Part shown: positions 1-13,177 of the stretch, piece by piece
Layout of the letters: every line of letters begins with the position of its first letter
Numbering within the stretch: the first letter of the stretch is position 1
Origin: Todiramphus chloris collaris
Taxonomy: Eukaryota; Chordata; Aves; Coraciiformes; Alcedinidae
Direction: 5' to 3'
NCBI GenBank assembly: GCA_025345505.1
Contig: JANVCC010000022.1
Coordinates: forward strand, 26,077,621 to 26,141,620
DNA length: 64,000 nt
The notes under the pieces: model-generated
The model's input: only the letters and a program-made list of their open reading frames with translations
What the model was told of the DNA's origin: nothing
Database searches by the model: none
Position numbers and translations under genes: made by a program

Positions 1-400
1 GCTGACGTCACTGTGCGGAGAGGGAGGGGGGGGGGGGGTCCCTACGTGACGTGCAAGAGATCCCGGGGGGCTGGGGGCGGCTGTGGCCCGGTTCGGCGGG
101 CGGGGGATCAGAGGCGGCCGTCCCGGGGAGCCACAGGATGGGGAGCGCCCCCCCAGCTCCCCCGGCACCCCGGGGCGCAGCGGCGCGGAGCGGCCGCGGG
201 AGGGCGCGGCGGGAGGGAAAGTCGGGAGGCGGGGGGGGGGGGGGGCGGTGCCTTCCCCCGCCCCGTCCCGTCCCGTCCCGTCCCGGCTGGTCGCGGCCGC
301 AGCCCAGGGAGCAGCGCGCAGCAGGTAGGACGGGCTGGCGTCACTCCGCGCCCGCCGCCGCTCCCGGTTCCCGTTGGGGGCTGCTGACGAGGGTGAGGTA
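1..400 (+). promoter_or_regulatory. TMBIM1: CpG-island promoter and probable non-coding exon 1 of TMBIM1
   Basis: This edge of the window is very GC- and CpG-rich. It opens with a perfect CRE palindrome (TGACGTCA, 3-10) and holds G runs at 26-38 and 231-245. Two good splice donors, after 324 (GCAG|GTAGGA) and after 392 (GAGG|GTGAGG), could each end a non-coding first exon that joins the ATG exon at 3364. The transcription start and the choice between the donors cannot be read from sequence alone. No coding potential is inferred, because the long open frames here are a composition effect. Confidence 0.55.
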
Positions 401-1114
401 CGGAGGCGGCCCCCCCCCCCAGCCCCGCCTGGCGGTCTCCCTGACCCCCCTCCGCCCCGTTTCCCCTGCCTTCGCCCCACCCCAGCCCCCCTGTCCCGAT
501 CCCCTCCGGTGCCACAGCCGGCGGGAGGGGTGTCCCAGCGCTGGACTGAGCGTCCCGGAGGGCGGCGGGGACCGGGCGAGGGTGGAAGGCCGGTCCCAGA
601 AGCGCTGGGACACTCCGCGGGCCCCGCGCACCTCCCCCTCGCTCCGCTCCGCTCCCGGAGCGGCTGGGGGCACTTCGGGCCGGGACCGGGGTCCCGCGGG
701 CGGGGACGCGGAGGGACAGGAGCCGGCGGGCGGGTCCCCGCTGTACGGTTGGTGCTTTTTTGCGGACCCCACGGGATCGCTTGGCGGGGGGGAGTGATCC
801 GGGAACGGGGCACCGTCCTTTGTGCTGCGGAGGGGGCCCCGCGGGGTGTCTGGGGGGGAAGGGCAGGGGTCTGTGCCCGTCAGGCTGGGGGTGGGGGCGT
901 CGTAGGGGGTGCGTGGGTCCCGGCTTTGGGTCCCGGAGGGGTGCCCGGGCGTGGGCACAGGAGGACACCCCTGTCACAGCCCCTGCCCCCCGCGGAGGGG
1001 CTCGGGGCGGCAGAGAGGCAGCAGCCATGCTGGGGTCTTGCCAGGCTCCTGTCCTGTGCGAGCGGTGGGAGACAGCGGAGGAACCCGGCCTGTGCGGGCC
1101 GTGCCGACCCCCTC

Positions 1115-1300
1115 GACGTAAGCCCAACTGGGCTGGGCCGTGCCGGGCTGGGCTGGGCCAGACTGGGCTGAGCCAGGCCAAGTTGTGTTGTGCTGTTTTG
1201 GGTTGTGCCTTAACAAGTCGTGCCATGCCATACCGAGCCGTGCTGTACCAGGCTGTGCCATGCTGTACCAAGCCATGCTGTGCTGTACCATGCCATCCCA
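1115..1300. repeat. Degenerate pentanucleotide tandem repeat
   Basis: The sequence is built from variants of GGGCT, GCCRT and GCTGT in runs of about 5 bp (for example GCCATGCCATACC and GCTGTACCAGGC). It sits in the first intron of TMBIM1. It looks like an old, diverged microsatellite; both strands stay open over it, which produces spurious reading frames. Confidence 0.6.
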
Positions 1301-3204
1301 TACTAGTGGGAGCTTCCAGGCTTTACTGGGCAGTGAGGTGCTTTCCCAGGCGTCCTAACCATGGAGATCCACGGGGAAAGTGGGAAGCCCTGGACCACAT
1401 CCCACACCCTAGTCCCCTCCCAAGGTGGCCTGTGGCACCCCAGGATCCCCATGGAGGTGGGGGCAGGGACCTGAGCCTGGCAGAAACACCAGGCCTGTCA
1501 GTCGGGACACTGCCCAGTGCTACACATGGGGCCATGGTGGGGGTGACATCTTCCTGCACCCCAGTTCCCCACCATGTGTGCCTTATCTGTGCTGAGTCAC
1601 GGTGCCAGCTCAGAGCAGCACCCTGTCACTGGGGATGGCACATCATGCTGGGGCCAGTGAGGTGTCCCAGGTGGCCCTGTAGACAGTGACCTCTGTTTCT
1701 GAGACCCTGCTGTGCTGTGGTCTAGGGAGGGTCTAGGGTGCTGCCTGTCTCCTTTGGGTGCGGCAGCCACAGGGACCTGTCAGGCTGGTTCCTTCCCCAT
1801 CCCCAAGGCCACCCCACTGGGGTGGGGGCAGGAGGGGCTGCAGCAGACAGCAGACCCCTGCCATGGGGTGCTGGCCATGGGCAGAGTATGGGACTCCCCA
1901 AGGACTGTGTGCTGGCCAGATACACCCCACTTTGCCTAGGCACCTGGATCCTCTCCTGGGAACTCTAGTCCCCTCTAACTGGGTGCCAGTCACAGGGTTT
2001 CTCCTGGGGTCAGGCTTCTATTTTGAGCCCTTCCCTGGCCCTGCAGGTGAGGCATCACCAGGGGACATTGGGTGCTTTTTGGGAAACCACAGAGCAGCAG
2101 AAGGGAAACTTTCTGTCGGGGTGGTCACCGCCACACTGGTTATTTTTGTCACTGCCGTCATCGCAATGGTGAAGGGTGGCATGACCATGGCAGGTCTGCC
2201 ACAGCTGAGACAGATGGACGGTGGAGGGATGGACACTGAACTGCTGTCCCAGGTCTGGCATGGCTGGCCCAATTGTGCTCCCCCTGGCAGCACTGCCTGC
2301 CCAGCCCGGCTATGGGAAGCACTGGCGTCATGCTGAAGGAAGCGCCTGGTCTCCTCCCCGCCCAGACCTGATTCAGATCAGATCCTGGTCCCTTCCGAGG
2401 GTCACGTCACTGCTGTGGGCAGGAAGGACGTGGGGGATCCTGGCACCTGCCTGAGGCTCAGGGTGAGTGTCCCCTGGTGCCAGTGCAAGGGGGTGGCAGG
2501 GAGCTAAAGGCCTGGCACCAGCTCCTGGCAGTGCCATTGTTTTCCTGGCCTTGGAGATCCTGCCTTTCTCCTCCTCCTGCGGCCTGGCAGCTAGCCTTGG
2601 GCCTGGGCTGCTGGTTTGCAGCTGCTGGGGGTTCTGCAAGGGGGCCTGGTGTAGCTGCAGAGGGGAGCTCAGTACCACGGGAGTCCTGGCTCTCCTCCCT
2701 AGGCATGTGTCCACCTCCCTTCTAGACGATGTGGGTGACACTGGTCCCTGTAACTCTCTGCAGAGATTGAGGGGTTCTGAAGCCCCTGCATGATCTGCTG
2801 GGTGCGAGGCACCCCGGAAATAGCGTGTGTGTTTGTGTGTCATCAGAAGGAAGCCCTGTGTTTTCATCCCAGGCCGCTGGCAAGGTGATGCACTTTGTCC
2901 CCAGCGTGGTGCCACCAGGAACTGGAGACCAGCCAGAGAGTGGTGGGGTGGTGCTTTCTATCCACCCCCTGGTGACGGCAGGGTGGGCTCCAGAGGCTAA
3001 AGTGGTCACATCCCTGCCAGGGAGGTCACATCCCCACTGGAGAGGTCATGTCCCTGAGGTGGCTTGAGTCAGCGCGTGGCCGTGCCCTGCCTGTGGCCGA
3101 CACAGCCGCCGGGGACTCAGAGCACAGGAATGTGGGTGGCCCTGGCCAAGGGGCAGTGGGGATGTCCCTCAACTCTCATCAGGCTGCTGCCATTGAGGCC
3201 AACT

Positions 3205-3363
3205 CGTTCTGATTAATTAGAAGCCACTATAAAAGTGGGAGGAGGAGGTTTCATGGTTCCACTGTCCCCTGCTTACCCACACCTGCGGCTCTGCTCGCTG
3301 AAGACACGTCCTGCCCGGGGAGGGGAACCTGTGCTGACACCCCCCATTTTGTCTCCCCTCCAG
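3205..3363 (+). promoter_or_regulatory. TMBIM1: TATA-type internal promoter candidate upstream of the TMBIM1 ATG exon
   Basis: A canonical TATAAAAG lies at 3228-3235, preceded by a homeodomain-type TAATTA at 3214-3219 and, about 150 bp further up, by TGAGTCAGCG (3065-3074, AP-1/ARE-like). The expected start would fall near 3258. From there a transcript could run directly into the ATG exon without splicing. The TATA context contrasts with the CpG-island promoter 3 kb upstream. This is inference from motifs only. Confidence 0.4.
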
Positions 3364-3391
3364 GTGCCTGCAGGAGACGCAGGGAGGCAGC

Positions 3392-5849
<2,458 letters not shown>

Positions 5850-6407
5850 CCCTGGGACCCCTCCTGTCTCCCCCCCACTGCCCCTCACCTCCTCCTCTGG
5901 CCTCTGTACAGGATACAGCTGCTTATCATGACTTGTAAAATGCTTTGGCATCCCTATTCATAGGCTGCTTAACGAAAGGGCTTTCCTTGATCACCCCCTG
6001 ACAAGCCTCCAAGGGCCATGGGGGGACGCCGGTTGCCAATGTTCTGGCAGCGCCCAGCCTCAGCACTGCTTGCCAAGGCCATGCCGGTGGTCCTGGGCTG
6101 GCAGCGGAGCAGCACAGTCCTGTCTGCATGTGTGGAGCTGGCAGCAGCTGCTGGGATCGTGTTGCGATTCTTTTGGCAGAGCCCAGTCAGTGTCATTCAC
6201 TCATGTTGGGATTTTTTTGGTAGAGCATAGTCAGTGTCGTTCACTAGGTGCCTTAAATGTGGCTCTGGCTGTGCCCCACCCCTCCCCGAGCTGGGGCAGT
6301 GCCTGGTGTGGGCAGGGGGCAGCTGGGACCTCCGTGGCAGGACTCGTGGCAGAGCTCACGTCGCAGAGGTCCTGCAGCCACGGATGTGGGCAAAGTTGCA
6401 CTTGCTA

Positions 6408-6413
6408 AATAAA
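6408..6413 (+). terminator. TMBIM1: AATAAA polyadenylation signal of TMBIM1
   Basis: AATAAA lies about 560 bp after the TMBIM1 stop codon, in a locally AT-rich patch. It is the only canonical signal seen before the convergent PNKD gene. The interval 5850-6407 is then the 3'UTR, with no further coding signal. Confidence 0.75.
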
Positions 6414-6720
6414 ACACTTTTAATTTTCCAGACTGTCCTAATATTACTGCTGTGGTGACTCCCCCGAAAAACCTATGGGCAGCCTGAGTCGGAGCTGCGT
6501 CCCGGCACAGTGCAAACCCTACTTTGGGGCAGAAAAAACAAGGTCAAACTGCTCCAGGTCCGGTCTCCCTCCCCTGCCTGTACCTCTCTGCCCTTGTAGG
6601 CAGAACCCTGGCTGCAGAGAAGCTGAGCCCCTCTCCACTGAGGGGGCAGGCAGAGCCTAGGCTGAGCACTGAGGGAGCAACCGCAGTGGCACTGAGCTCT
6701 TCCACTCACCAAGAATGAGG

Positions 6721-6726
6721 TTTATT
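6721..6726 (-). terminator. PNKD: AATAAA polyadenylation signal of the PNKD short form
   Basis: TTTATT on the plus strand reads AATAAA on the minus strand, about 130 bp beyond the PNKD short-form stop codon at 6859. The short form therefore has its own 3' end here, about 310 bp from the TMBIM1 signal. Confidence 0.7.
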
Positions 6727-6858
6727 TGTCCTTATCCAGGTTCATGACCGCCCCGTGGGGTGAACAGGGATGGCAGATGCCTGTGCCATGTGTCCCACGG
6801 GGTTGACGTCCCCTTGGCCAGTCCTTCGAGGCGTCACGCCAGGCTGGGGACAGCCCAG

Positions 6859-7701
6859 CTATGCCCCCCTGGCCACCCTCTTGTATCGCTCTGTCTCATA
6901 CTCGCCCCGGTTGGCTTCCATCATCTTTCGCCGGATTTTGAGCTGCTCCTGACGGTTTTTGTCCACCTCCCGCTTGGCCAGAAGGAAGAGGATGATGCCA
7001 GAGGGCAATCCGATGGCCCTGCAAGGACAGCAGTCGGGCAGGAGATGGAGACACGGCAGGGAAACACGGGCCCCGTGCCACCCTTGGGGAGCACAGACAC
7101 GCTCCCCCGGCTCAGCGCCGCAGCCCCGCAGGATGCCCTGTTCCACCCAAGGCCCCACAGAGCAGCGGAGCCTCGTGGGGCTGAGCCTCTCCCAATCACC
7201 CCAGCCACTCACCAGGCCACCCCCACCGGCTTCATCGGGTTCTTGCCCTTCTTACGCGTGGGGATGTACTCCACGCCTTCGGGAAGTCCCCCGCTACCAT
7301 GCTCCGGCCCGGTCCGTGGTCCCGCCAGCTGGCGGCAGCTCTGCCTGAGGAACTGTGCGGCCCGGTGGGCCGGCGTGGCAGAGCCCACCGCGGGTCCTGC
7401 TGCTGCGAGCAGCCCTGCGGGGAGAGGGGCATCAGGGAGCGGCAGCGGGGCAGCGTGCGGGGACCCGGCCTCAGATGCACGAAGCCCCTGCCCTGCCCGG
7501 GCCCTGTCCCGGTGGCAGGCGGGGTTCAAGGGCGGGGCCTGAGCCGGGCAGGCCGAGGCCGAGGCCCCGCGGGCCGGGCCGGGGTGCGTCCCAGTGTTGT
7601 TGCGTGTGGCTGCTGGCGGGACGCTCGCGGTCCTCCCGCCGCGGAGCCGCCCCCTTTGCCCGCCGGCTCTTACCCCGCAGTCCGCCGAGAGCCGCTGCCA
7701 T
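6859..7701 (-). CDS. PNKD: PNKD short isoform (MR-1S-like), 3 exons, 129 aa
   Basis: Small single-pass membrane protein matching the human PNKD short form (MR-1S, 142 aa). Exons on the minus strand: 7674-7701 (MAAALGGLR), 7213-7414 and 6859-7018; phases 1 and 2 close exactly. Diagnostic stretches are EYIPTRKKGKNPMKPVGVAW, then a hydrophobic helix (AIGLPSGIILFLLA) and the basic KREVDKNR segment, close to the human counterparts. In mammals, exons 1-2 are shared with the long form, a glyoxalase-II/metallo-beta-lactamase-type hydrolase mutated in paroxysmal nonkinesigenic dyskinesia. The hydrolase exons are absent from this window. The gene shares its promoter with AAMP, with start codons 332 bp apart. 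Start choice: first ATG, followed by a clean GTAAGAG donor. Confidence 0.9.
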
Positions 7702-8033
7702 GGCGGGGTGGGCCGTGCCGGGGTGCGGCTGCCCCGCTGCATGCCGGGAGATGCAGTCCGTCGCGCGGGGTCTGCCGGGAGTCGGCGCTGCCGGGGCCGC
7801 GCGCGAGAAACCACAATTCCCAGGGGGCATCGCTAGGGGAGTGGGGGGGGGGGGGGGGGGGGGGGGTCGCCCGCCGGCGCTGGCGGAAGGGGCGGAGCCC
7901 GAGTGAGGACGCGGATCGGGGTTGGCTGAGGCGGGAAGGCGGCGGGGTGGGATTGGCCGGGGCGAGGCGAGCGGCGGAAATCAGCGGCGGCGGAGGCGGC
8001 TCGGGGCGGGGCGCGGCGCGCGGGCAGGCCGGC
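7702..8033. promoter_or_regulatory. Divergent CpG-island promoter of PNKD and AAMP
   Basis: Head-to-head promoter between PNKD (minus) and AAMP (plus). It contains two ZNF143/SBS-type elements: the minus-strand ACTGCATCTCCCGGCATGC form at about 7739-7757, and CCACAATTCCCAG at 7811-7823. A run of 24 G residues follows at 7843-7866, then GC-rich sequence up to the AAMP start. ZNF143 sites of this form are established features of bidirectional housekeeping promoters. Confidence 0.7.
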
Positions 8034-11000
8034 ATGGAGCCCGCCGAGGGCCCGGGGGCGCTGGGCTTCCACGGCGACGAGGAGATCATCGAGGTGGTGG
8101 AGCTGGGCCCGCCCGGGCCAGGTGAGACGGGCCGCGCCGCGCACCGGACAGGGCCTGCGGGGGCTCCGGCCTCCCGCCCGGGCACCGGGCCCGCTCCGGC
8201 CCCGCCCCAGCGCCAAGGCCGGCCGAGGGTCCCGGCCCGTTCCCCAGCCCGAACCTGCGCGTCTTCCCGCGTCGCGCCTCTGCTCCGGGTCTCTTGGACG
8301 CGGTGCCATGGAGATGGCGCGTGTCCCCCCTTTGCCCCGTCCCCCGGCGGTCCCCGAGGTCCCCGCCGCGCCCGCAGCCGCCTGCCCTGGAAGGGCCGAG
8401 CCGGGCAGACCGCGAGCCGCGTCCTTGACCGTCGCTCTGTGCAGATGACCTGGCCGACGAGATGGAGGATGTGGACTTTGACGATGAGGGGGCAGAAGAG
8501 CCCGATGCCGAGGCTTGGGAAACGGAGGATGATGAGGGGGTGGAGGACGGCATGGAGGCACAGGATGACAGCGAGGTCACGTTCTCCCTCCACTCGGGTG
8601 AGTGCTGGGCATGGGTGGTGGTCGCTGGGGTCCCCCTCAGGACCTGACCCCACCGTGGCTTTCCCCAGAGCGAGGGGGTGCAGCAGGTTCTTGCCAGGCT
8701 GCCGTCTCCCGATCATTCCTGGGACAGGTGACACGACTCAGCGTTACCCTGGGCTGTGCTTGTCTCTACCTTCTTATTCATCAGAGAAGTTCTTTAAGCC
8801 TGTTGCCGTGGCAGCTGGCCCCGAGCTCAGCAGGCAGCCTGTGCTACTCTTCCTTCAGGGGAAGAACTGATTCCCACTGGTTTGGGATGGGAGTTCAGCT
8901 TACTGACATTTGGATCTCCTGGGGACATCAGGTGGGGTGTGAACAGCATCCAAGTCATGTAGCCTCTCTTTGCTCTTGTGTGAAGCTTCTGTTTTCTGTG
9001 TGAGCCTCGACCCCAAGACCAACACGCTGGCGGTGACGGGCGGGGAGGACGACAAGGCCTTTGTGTGGCGTGTGAGCGATGGAGAGCTCCTGTTTGAATG
9101 CTCGGGTGAGGTGCTTGAGGCTGGCTGAGTGAGCAGCTGTGTCCCCTCCCAGACACATGGCTCTGGACATGCTCTTCCCCAGCCGATGCTCTGCTGGGGT
9201 CGAGCTCCGATAATCCTCTGTAGCTTGGCCTGAGCATTCTCTGTCCTCTGGCATCTCTAGGACACAAGGACTCAGTCACCTGTGCTGGCTTCAGTCACGA
9301 CTCCGTGTTTGTGGCCACAGGTGACATGTCTGGGCTTCTCAAAGTGTGGCGGGTGGACACCAAGGAAGAAGTGTGGTCCTTCGAGGTGGGAGACTTGGAG
9401 GTGAGTCCTGCTGCTGTGGGGAGCTTGTGGGCTGGCAGCCAGGGCTCAGCTGGATGGTGGTGGTGATGCCACCTCCGTGATGCTGCCTGTCCCTCTCTCT
9501 GTCCAGTGGATGGAGTGGCACCCTCAGGCCCATGTCCTTCTGGCGGGCACGGCTGATGGTAACTCCTGGATGTGGAAGATCCCCAGTGGAGACTGCAAAA
9601 CCTTCCAGGGCCCTGCATGCCCAGCCACGTGTGGCAGGATCCTGCCTGACGGTGAGGCACGGGGCCTGTCCGGGGTAGGGAATGTCACCGGCTCTCTGAC
9701 AGATCCCGCTGCCACCAGCTGCCTTCCTGCTTATGCCAGTCTGTGCTGAGCAGGAGGTGGAGGGACAAGGGGAGCTCTGGCTCTATCCACCAGCTCTGTC
9801 TCACCCAGGGAAGCGAGCAGTGGTGGGGTATGAGGATGGGACCATGCGCATCTGGGACCTGAAGCAGGGAACCTCGCTGCATGTCCTGAAAGGTAGGGGA
9901 GAGGTTAATCACCCAGGGTGCTCCCTAATTGGGGAGCAGCCCCTTCCAGTGGGTTCTGACCTCTGCCCATGTGGAAAGGCGGCCCCCTCTGAGGCCGGGG
10001 CCTGCCTGAGGGAGCCTGGCTCTGGGTTTCCCTGTCGCACTAGGTGGCTGCTCCTTACCCCTGGGCTGCTGGCAGAGCTGGGCAAGGTGGAGGCTGTAGG
10101 AGGGTGGGTTTTGAGTCCCACTGGGTTTTTGTGGGGAGGACAGGTGGAGATCATGCCTCTCCTGCTTGCCCCCCAGGCCAGGACGGCCACCAGGACCCCT
10201 TGACGTGTGTGGCCAGCAACCAGGATGGCAGTTTGATCATGACTGGTTCTGTGGACTGTCACGCCAAGCTGGTCAACTCTGCCACGGGCAAGGTGGGTCT
10301 GCGCTGGTGGGGGCAGAGCCAGGAGCCCTGAGAGACCCTCCCCCCAAGCCCTGTCCCGGGTCAGGCGGGTGTTCCTGGGTGGCTCAGGGCTCTACCGGCC
10401 CTGAGCAGCCTGTGGTTGCCACCGGTGGTCAGCAGGAGGCGCGCTTGGCCAACGCAGCGGTTTCCTCCCGGCTCCTGCTGGGACCTGTGGCTGGGTCATC
10501 CCGCCGGGCTCGGAGAAGGCAGCCCCCCGCCTTGTTTGCTCCGAAGAGCTGAGGTTTTGGGGTCGGACCTCGGTGTCCAGCGGGTGTAGACTCGACCCCA
10601 GTTAAGGAAGAGGACCTTGGTGCAAGCGGGGATCCCCTTCCTCTCCTCTCCGGGACTAGTCAGCCTCCCTTCCCCCAGGTGGTGTGCGTGTTCAGGATGG
10701 AGAGCGTGGCCCCCAAGACCCCCGCTGGCGAGGGTGAGGAGGCAGAGTCCAACTCTGTGGAGTCACTGGGCTTCTGCAATGTGTGAGTACGGGCCAGCCC
10801 TGCTCCAGTGCTAGATCTGGGAGGTGATACTACAAACAAGATTGGTTTCTCTCCCTCACACTCATTCTGTTGCATTTCTCGTTTCCACTTTCTCCTGTTG
10901 GCTTTGGAGATCCCTGGTCACTTGGGTGTGACGTGAGGACAAGGGACACCAGCTACTCAGTCTTGCCCATAACCTGTTGGGTTTCTGGGCCATCCCAATG

Positions 11001-12165
11001 GCCCACTGTTGGGCCAGGATACCCTGTAGCCACAGCTGCTAGGGAACTTTCCTACCAGGACCCTGTCTTTTTCCCCCCTGGACCCTGGGCTGGGTGCTGA
11101 CTCTCACCGTCCTGTTTAGTTTCCTGATCAGGCAGCTTCACGGCTCCGGCCCTTCATTCAGCCTTCATCACCTCAACATGCTGCAGCCCTCAGCATAGGG
11201 CTCATTCTCAACATTTGACCCTTCAGATGATTTCGGGACCATGTAATGCCTGTTCCCCTTTCTGCAGGATGCCACTGGCTGCTGTGGGCTACCTGGATGG
11301 CACACTGGCTATCTATGACCTCTCCACCCAGAGCCTGAGGCATAAGTGCCAACATGAGGTATTGCCCTTTCCCTCTCCCCACGGCTGGGGGTGTGTCTTT
11401 GGGCCCATCTGAGGCCTCCCTGGGAGCCCAGGGGCTTTCCTAAGGCCAGTTCCCAATTTGTGCTTCTCCCTCAGCCCCTTGGGCTTCCCCAAAGGCAGCA
11501 GTCCCTGCACAGAGGATGTGCCCCACAGCTTGACCCTGGGGGCTGGCAGAGAACACTGGGTGGGGGGGGGGGGGGGGGGGGAGTTGTAAGTGGGGGAAGC
11601 TGAGACTGGGTGGTGGTCCAGAGTGCTCACCCTGTGGCCTGCCCCTGCCCCAGTCAGGGATTGTGCAGCTGCTGTGGGAGGAGAGCTCGGCCGTGGTGTA
11701 CACCTGCAGTCTGGACGGGGCCGTGCGGCTCTGGGATGCCCGCTCGGGGAAGATGATCAGCGAGTACCGAGGGCACTCGGCCGAAATCCTCGACTTTGCT
11801 GTCAACAAGTGAGCAGTGAACCCCTAGACCCTTTCCCTGCTGGGTGGAGGGACCAAGGGTGGCAGGGGCCTCCAGCCTCAGGAACTCAATTCACAAGCTG
11901 TCTCTCCTTTGGGTGCCCCTGGAGTCTGGTCCCAAGATGGGGGGGGCGGGGAGAGAGAAGAAACCCAGGTCTATGCATGCAAAGACTTGAGGGTCTCAAG
12001 GGGGAGGAGGGCAGAGCAGAGCTGGGCCAGGGGCATTACCAAGGGATACCCAAAGCCCCCAGTTATCTCTAAGCCTTGTCTCCCCCCAGGGACGCCTCCA
12101 TTGTGGTGACGACCTCTGGAGACCACCAAGCCAAAGTGTTCTGTGTCCAGCGCCCTGACCGCTAG
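8034..12165 (+). CDS. AAMP: AAMP, angio-associated migratory cell protein, WD40 repeats, 11 exons, 423 aa
   Basis: WD40 propeller protein implicated in cell migration, angiogenesis and ribosome assembly (yeast Sqt1-like). Exons: 8034-8121, 8445-8597, 8986-9105, 9261-9400, 9507-9651, 9809-9892, 10177-10292, 10679-10782, 11268-11358, 11654-11808, 12090-12165; phases close to 423 aa (human 434). Residues about 29-75 are strongly acidic ([16 protein letters not shown]). WD-type blades follow, e.g. [44 protein letters not shown] and [12 protein letters not shown], ending in VFCVQRPDR as in mammals. The start is the only ATG in the first CpG-island exon with a conserved context. The gene converges on ARPC2. 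No part looks truncated or frameshifted. Confidence 0.97.
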
Positions 12166-12330
12166 GAACTGTGCTGAGGGATGGTGTCCTGATGGTGCAT
12201 GGAGAGAGGAGGAAGATGGGTTTCACCACCCTGCTCTGGCGTGTACTTTGTAATTTTCCATCCTGCCTTGCTTTGCCCTCAGCACCTGGGGGCCAAGCCT
12301 GGGGTTTTGTATGAAAATGTCTTTTAATTA

Positions 12331-12336
12331 TATAAA
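12331..12336 (+). terminator. AAMP: Possible variant polyadenylation signal of AAMP
   Basis: TATAAA, a known weak variant signal, sits in an AT-rich patch about 165 bp after the AAMP stop codon. No AATAAA or ATTAAA occurs between the stop and the ARPC2 3' end. Confidence 0.35.
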
Positions 12337-12345
12337 TTATTTCAC

Positions 12346-12780
12346 TTAACTGGATGCCATCCACTCTGCTTGGGGGGGGCGAGGGGGAAGAGGACTTCAG
12401 AGATGTGCTCCCTCCTCAGGGATCTCCCCCGCATCCAACCATGGCCTGAGGAGCAATGGCAGACAGTTTTATGCTGGTCTGAGTGGAGGCAGAGACCCCC
12501 CCTCCTGTTATGAAGAACAAGGGGGTCAGGGTAGGGTGCAGATTTGCTAGCTGAGGGTAGGAGAACCCTGCTCTTTGCAGCCCAGGAGTTTCCTAACAGC
12601 AGGCTACTCCCTCCCAGACCTGGGCACAGCACCCCCATTTCAGCCCCTAAGACATAAAGCATCAGAAGCAATTTGCTCTGGGACACAGTAATTAACGCTC
12701 TTATGCTTGTGACTTCCGGGGCAAAGCCACGTGCATTGACAAGCCAAAGCCCCACAGCCCCTTAAGATAGAAAGATCTCC
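12346..12780. other. Gap between convergent AAMP and ARPC2
   Basis: About 430 bp with no open frame, RNA gene or repeat that I can support. In mammals the single-exon gene GPBAR1 lies between these two genes. No seven-helix receptor coding sequence exists here on either strand. Confidence 0.6.
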
Positions 12781-12786
12781 TTTATT
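12781..12786 (-). terminator. ARPC2: AATAAA polyadenylation signal of ARPC2
   Basis: TTTATT on the plus strand (AATAAA on minus) lies about 390 bp beyond the ARPC2 stop codon. The AT-rich interval 12787-13177 is then the 3'UTR. Confidence 0.75.
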
Positions 12787-13177
12787 AATGAACCCCAACA
12801 GTATTTCTTCAGATACAGGAGTTTTGAACTCAAATACTCGGAAGAAAACAAGTTAATATTGCATTATTCTCATAAGAAATACTGCAACTTATTTCCGGTA
12901 ACATATTGCAAAGCGAAACAGCTCGAAAAGAAAAAAAAATTAAAAAAGAAAAGAAATTAAGTCAATCAAACTGGAATTAAGGTTTTGTTTCTTGGAGCGA
13001 TCGAGTCCTCGCAAGCACAGCTCGTTTCTGCAGATTACTCCCCAAACTGTCATACAAACAGACCCCGATTGCTTGAATTCCTTATGAGCCCACAGAGGTG
13101 CAACATTAAAAGCTACGATTATCGGGTAGCGAGTGCCCCAACCTTCGTCCTCCACAGCAGCCTCAGTGACCCTGGCA

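Larger units (their letters stand above)
400..3363. other. TMBIM1 intron 1
   Basis: This is the intron between the CpG-island promoter and the first coding exon. It contains a degenerate 5-bp repeat (1115-1300), an AP-1/ARE-like site (TGAGTCAGCG, 3065-3074) and the TATA promoter candidate near 3228, each listed separately. I recognise no coding sequence. Confidence 0.5.

Noticed and set aside
108-1301. 397-codon minus-strand frame over the TMBIM1 promoter and pentamer repeat
   Set aside because: The frame runs through a CpG island and a tandem repeat; the peptide repeats (AQHG, WYST types) mirror the 5-bp DNA repeat.
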